The notes under the pieces: generated by a model
Seen by the model: only the letters and a program-made list of their open reading frames with translations
Told to the model about the DNA's origin: nothing
The model's database searches: none
Part shown: positions 61,401-64,000 of the stretch, piece after piece
Position numbering within the stretch: the first letter of the stretch is position 1
Layout: each line of letters begins with the position of its first letter
Assembly: GCA_965204695.1 (NCBI GenBank)
Contig: OZ242007.1
Span: 2,170,001 to 2,234,000 of the forward strand
DNA from: JAHEKD01 sp965204695
GTDB taxonomy: Bacteria; Pseudomonadota; Gammaproteobacteria; Arenicellales; JAHEKD01
Length of the DNA: 64,000 nt
Reading direction: 5' to 3'
Program-made: the position numbers and the translations under genes

Positions 61401-63617
61401 CAGTTGCGCGATCAGGTAGCTTTCATATAAACGAAAATAGGAAAAGACCGCATAACAGATGAGCAGGATACTGGATAAAACGTACTGTCGGGCAAATATA
61501 ATCATCCCGAGCATGACAATTAAGATTAAACCTAAGGGCTGTACCCAGGTTAGATCGACAAAGTATTTGGTGTATGTTGCGAATATAAATGCTAATTGAG
61601 TGCTGATTGATAGCAATATCAAAATAACCAGTTCCCGATTTTTGCCTCGATTTTCCCATGTTAACCAGGCTGCTTTTACTGAGTTTGTTTTTGGGATCAG
61701 TAGCCGGGAAAACAGAGAAATGATTAAGATTGCAATCAGCGGATAATACAAAAAGACAGTAAAACCAAACTCTCTTTTGGTCCAAAAAAACAAAAAATCA
61801 ACGAAGTTTTTTTCAACCAAAATGAGATAAAGTTCTTGCAGTCTTTGCCATTGAAATGCATCCAGCAAACGTTGAAATCGATGAGCTAACTGTTCGTTTA
61901 GTGGGATTTGTTGAAAAAACGAAATAGCGGAATCCAGCAAACTATTATTTTTTGTATGCCCGTAAAAAAAGTATTCCACCGGCAAAGCGATGCTTTTTGG
62001 AAAAGCGATGGTTTTAATCAATTTCCACGGCAGTGTGGTCAGAAAAAAAGTCAGAAATAATAAAATTGGTCCGCTTAACCATTGTTTGATAGCGAATTTA
62101 ACGGTTTGGCCATGTTGATAAACAAACCATAGAAAATAAAGTGGTATACCAATGGCCACGGCAGGATGCATGTTGGTACCCAATCCAAAGCATAATCCGG
62201 CTAAAAGCCAAGATTTCAGATCCTTTTTGTCATTCAATAAAAGCCAGATTCCAGCAATGAACAAACCCGCACCGCAAAGTTTGAACCAGGTCAAAGCCGT
62301 GTGAGAAATTAATGCCGCATTGGCAAATACTATAATCAATAACAATAGTTCGGACTTGATTTTTACATAGCGGCGGGCAAACACCATCAGTGGGAAGATC
62401 AACATTAGGTTAGCGGCAATACCAAATAACGAATAGGTGAAATAAGACTTGCCGATCCCTGTGTCAATAAAACTCAATAATGATCTAAAGCTCGCATAGA
62501 GTATGCCGGGTAACATTTCTCTGTCTTGAGGGTGGTAGAACAAGAAACGTTGTCCCTTGCTCTGATCTCCGTATTCACTGCTAAAGGGTAAGTTCTCCTG
62601 CAATACTTTACCATTGGCATATTGAAAATAATTGTCATGTGCAGAGAAGGTCTGAAAAGTTTTAGGCCCTGAAATGGACTTCCAGGACATATGTGTAAAT
62701 GGATTAGAAGTGTTATATGAGACGTAATAAGTGAATAAAAATAACGACAAGGCAAATAAAAATAATAAGCCCCGATTTGTGTATAGATAACAGCCAACGG
62801 ATTTGAGGCTATTATGCCTGTAATTCGCAAAGAGCAGAAAAAATGTCAATAAAGTGAAACTAGTAAAGGTGACTGTCTGATTATTTAGCCCGAATTGATG
62901 GGATAGAGGAATCAGGCAAAACAAAGCAACATAAAACAATATAGATAGCGGAAAAAATAAAACTAAAAACTGGTTATTGGAATAAGCCTGGCTGAATACT
63001 AGTCCGTATAGTAAAGCCCCTGGCAATATCAATAAAAGGCTTAAAAACAATGCCGTTGCATAAGCTGCGATATCGTGATCGGCAAATTCTCCGGCAACCA
63101 GTTCAATACGCTCAATGCCAATATTAAATTTTTTCTGCTGCGAACCAACGACTACATCGATGTAATCGAACTTTTCCTTGATTAGCGGTATGTCATAAGT
63201 GCGAGTTGTCTGGCTAACTTTCTTTTTTCGATCACCGACAACTTTTTGTGCAGAAGCACTGTTTTCAAAAATAATCTGCAATTGATCAATGCGAGGTAAG
63301 CCAGTTCGGCTAGGATTCACTAGCGAGACACGAATCTTTTTGTATCCTTCATAGTCAATAACAGGCAGTCTAAAAGCCACGATTTTGCTATCAGTATCTT
63401 TTATAAAAATGCCGTTGTGATCATTAGAAAAAGCTTCGGCAGGCGTGAAATCATAGGCCTGTTGAAGATCAAGAAGTTTAGTTTCGATATGTTGCGCCTT
63501 GCTTTTAAAGAAAATACTTAAGCAGTAGATACAAAAGCAAATAGTCACAAATAATATAATCTTCCCTGCAAGGCCAACCCGGTTAGTAAAATGATTCTTG
63601 ATTGTGGTCGTATCCAA
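61395..63617 (-). CDS. Large polytopic membrane protein, putative GT-C-like glycosyltransferase
   Basis: 740 residues. A single N-terminal helix and an extracytoplasmic beta-rich domain (about 35-175; VAFRLPVIDYEGYKKIRVSL) are followed by about 12 membrane segments and soluble loops, including GQRFLFYHPQDREMLPGILY. General layout resembles the GT-C-like protein at 57883 and lipid-carrier-dependent sugar transferases or DUF6044-like proteins, but no catalytic motif is certain. It faces away from the epimerase gene, sharing a 142-bp intergenic region. Its TAG stop belongs to the edge of repeat copy 3. Confidence 0.6.
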   Translation of the reverse strand: MDTTTIKNHFTNRVGLAGKIILFVTICFCIYCLSIFFKSKAQHIETKLLDLQQAYDFTPAEAFSNDHNGIFIKDTDSKIVAFRLPVIDYEGYKKIRVSLVNPSRTGLPRIDQLQIIFENSASAQKVVGDRKKKVSQTTRTYDIPLIKEKFDYIDVVVGSQQKKFNIGIERIELVAGEFADHDIAAYATALFLSLLLILPGALLYGLVFSQAYSNNQFLVLFFPLSILFYVALFCLIPLSHQFGLNNQTVTFTSFTLLTFFLLFANYRHNSLKSVGCYLYTNRGLLFLFALSLFLFTYYVSYNTSNPFTHMSWKSISGPKTFQTFSAHDNYFQYANGKVLQENLPFSSEYGDQSKGQRFLFYHPQDREMLPGILYASFRSLLSFIDTGIGKSYFTYSLFGIAANLMLIFPLMVFARRYVKIKSELLLLIIVFANAALISHTALTWFKLCGAGLFIAGIWLLLNDKKDLKSWLLAGLCFGLGTNMHPAVAIGIPLYFLWFVYQHGQTVKFAIKQWLSGPILLFLTFFLTTLPWKLIKTIAFPKSIALPVEYFFYGHTKNNSLLDSAISFFQQIPLNEQLAHRFQRLLDAFQWQRLQELYLILVEKNFVDFLFFWTKREFGFTVFLYYPLIAILIISLFSRLLIPKTNSVKAAWLTWENRGKNRELVILILLSISTQLAFIFATYTKYFVDLTWVQPLGLILIVMLGMIIFARQYVLSSILLICYAVFSYFRLYESYLIAQLY

Positions 63618-63759
63618 ACTATTAATTAGATTGAGAGCTAGCTATAATCCGCTTACTTTTAAGCTTTCGATGTGTGTGGAATACTAATTCATACATACAC
63701 TAAGGTCTATCAGTCATTTAATCAGATCGGTAAGAAGCAAAGTAAATATTCACAAATAA

Positions 63760-64000
63760 ATGTATTCGACTATTCTCATAACAGGCGGTGCAGGGTTTGT
63801 TGGTTCGAATTTGTCCGTCAAGCTTAAGGCTGATTATCCACAGTTAAACGTCTTTGCTTTCGATAATTTAAAGCGCCGTGGTTCGGAATTCATTATTCGA
63901 CGCCTGAAAGATCAACAAGTCGAATTTGTACATGGTGACATTCGCAATAAAGAAGATCTGTTAAGTATGGGTAACATTGATCTGGTTGTCGATTGTTCTG
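63760..64000 (+). CDS. NAD-dependent sugar epimerase, N-terminal part (runs off the window)
   Basis: Eighty codons before the window ends. The extended-SDR NAD-binding motif is TGGAGFVGSNL near residues 8-18, followed by VFAFDNLKRRGSEF and EFVHGDIRNKEDL, which resembles CDP-paratose/tyvelose 2-epimerases and related enzymes. It would supply a nucleotide sugar for the neighbouring polysaccharide genes. The catalytic Tyr-x-x-x-Lys lies beyond the end, so the exact substrate is open. Confidence 0.8.
   Translation, partial: MYSTILITGGAGFVGSNLSVKLKADYPQLNVFAFDNLKRRGSEFIIRRLKDQQVEFVHGDIRNKEDLLSMGNIDLVVDCS

Overview
The window reads as chromosome of a free-living, respiring Gammaproteobacterium. 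The conserved block topA–smg–dprA facing def–fmt–rsmB–DUF4390–ntrY–ntrX, a ccmFGHI cytochrome c maturation operon and many gammaproteobacterial-type small membrane proteins support this. The genus cannot be named from the sequence alone. I see no rRNA, tRNA or CRISPR array.

Layout. 1-5126: start of a PaaI-like thioesterase, then a tightly packed minus-strand set headed by a TIR-NACHT-WD40 protein (with a small two-helix membrane protein, a DUF3303 protein and a GNAT acetyltransferase). 5255-8464: a SAM-nucleotide cyclase-AAA-TPR signalling protein. 8599-9042: secreted cupin. 9345-18325: a giant SpvB/RHS (YD-repeat) gene cut in two by a complete 2500-bp IS21-family element with a 7-bp target duplication, followed by a small membrane protein that could be its immunity partner. 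18962-19883: Y1 (IS200-like/RAYT-type) transposase with inverted ends and a perfect 94-bp tandem duplication in front. 20020-25750: ECF sigma factor and VWA (YfbK-like) pair, DUF6122, an (R)-amine-transaminase-like enzyme and two exported proteins. 25858-28583: ParD/ParE-type toxin-antitoxin module with a readable promoter/operator, a lipoprotein built from an internal duplication, and an IS256-family element. 28893-35730: transporters, DUF3617 protein and ccmFGHI. 35903-39298: a minus-strand run of envelope-type hydrolases (YbjQ x2, M48 peptidase, MBL hydrolase, retropepsin-like protein, VOC protein). 39359-42444: a shrunken Dph6-like remnant, nitronate monooxygenase, DUF533 and a Tat-exported MBL protein. 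42476-54178: FkbM methyltransferase and the housekeeping block. 54290-64000: surface polysaccharide region (pyruvyl transferase, frameshifted UPF0104-type flippase-like protein, hexapeptide acyltransferase, two GT-C-like membrane proteins, FrhB-family iron-sulfur protein, sugar-nucleotide epimerase).

The most unusual features are a family of three structured intergenic repeats (216-414, 35781-35939, 61120-61400) that share fixed ends and several hairpins and supply or overlap the stop codons of neighbouring genes; the TIR-NACHT-WD40 operon as a candidate defence system; and the IS-split RHS protein with a glycine-rich tip and a candidate immunity gene. Several genes are visibly decaying or shifted: the RHS gene, the Dph6-like remnant and the flippase-like gene with a one-base change in a T run.
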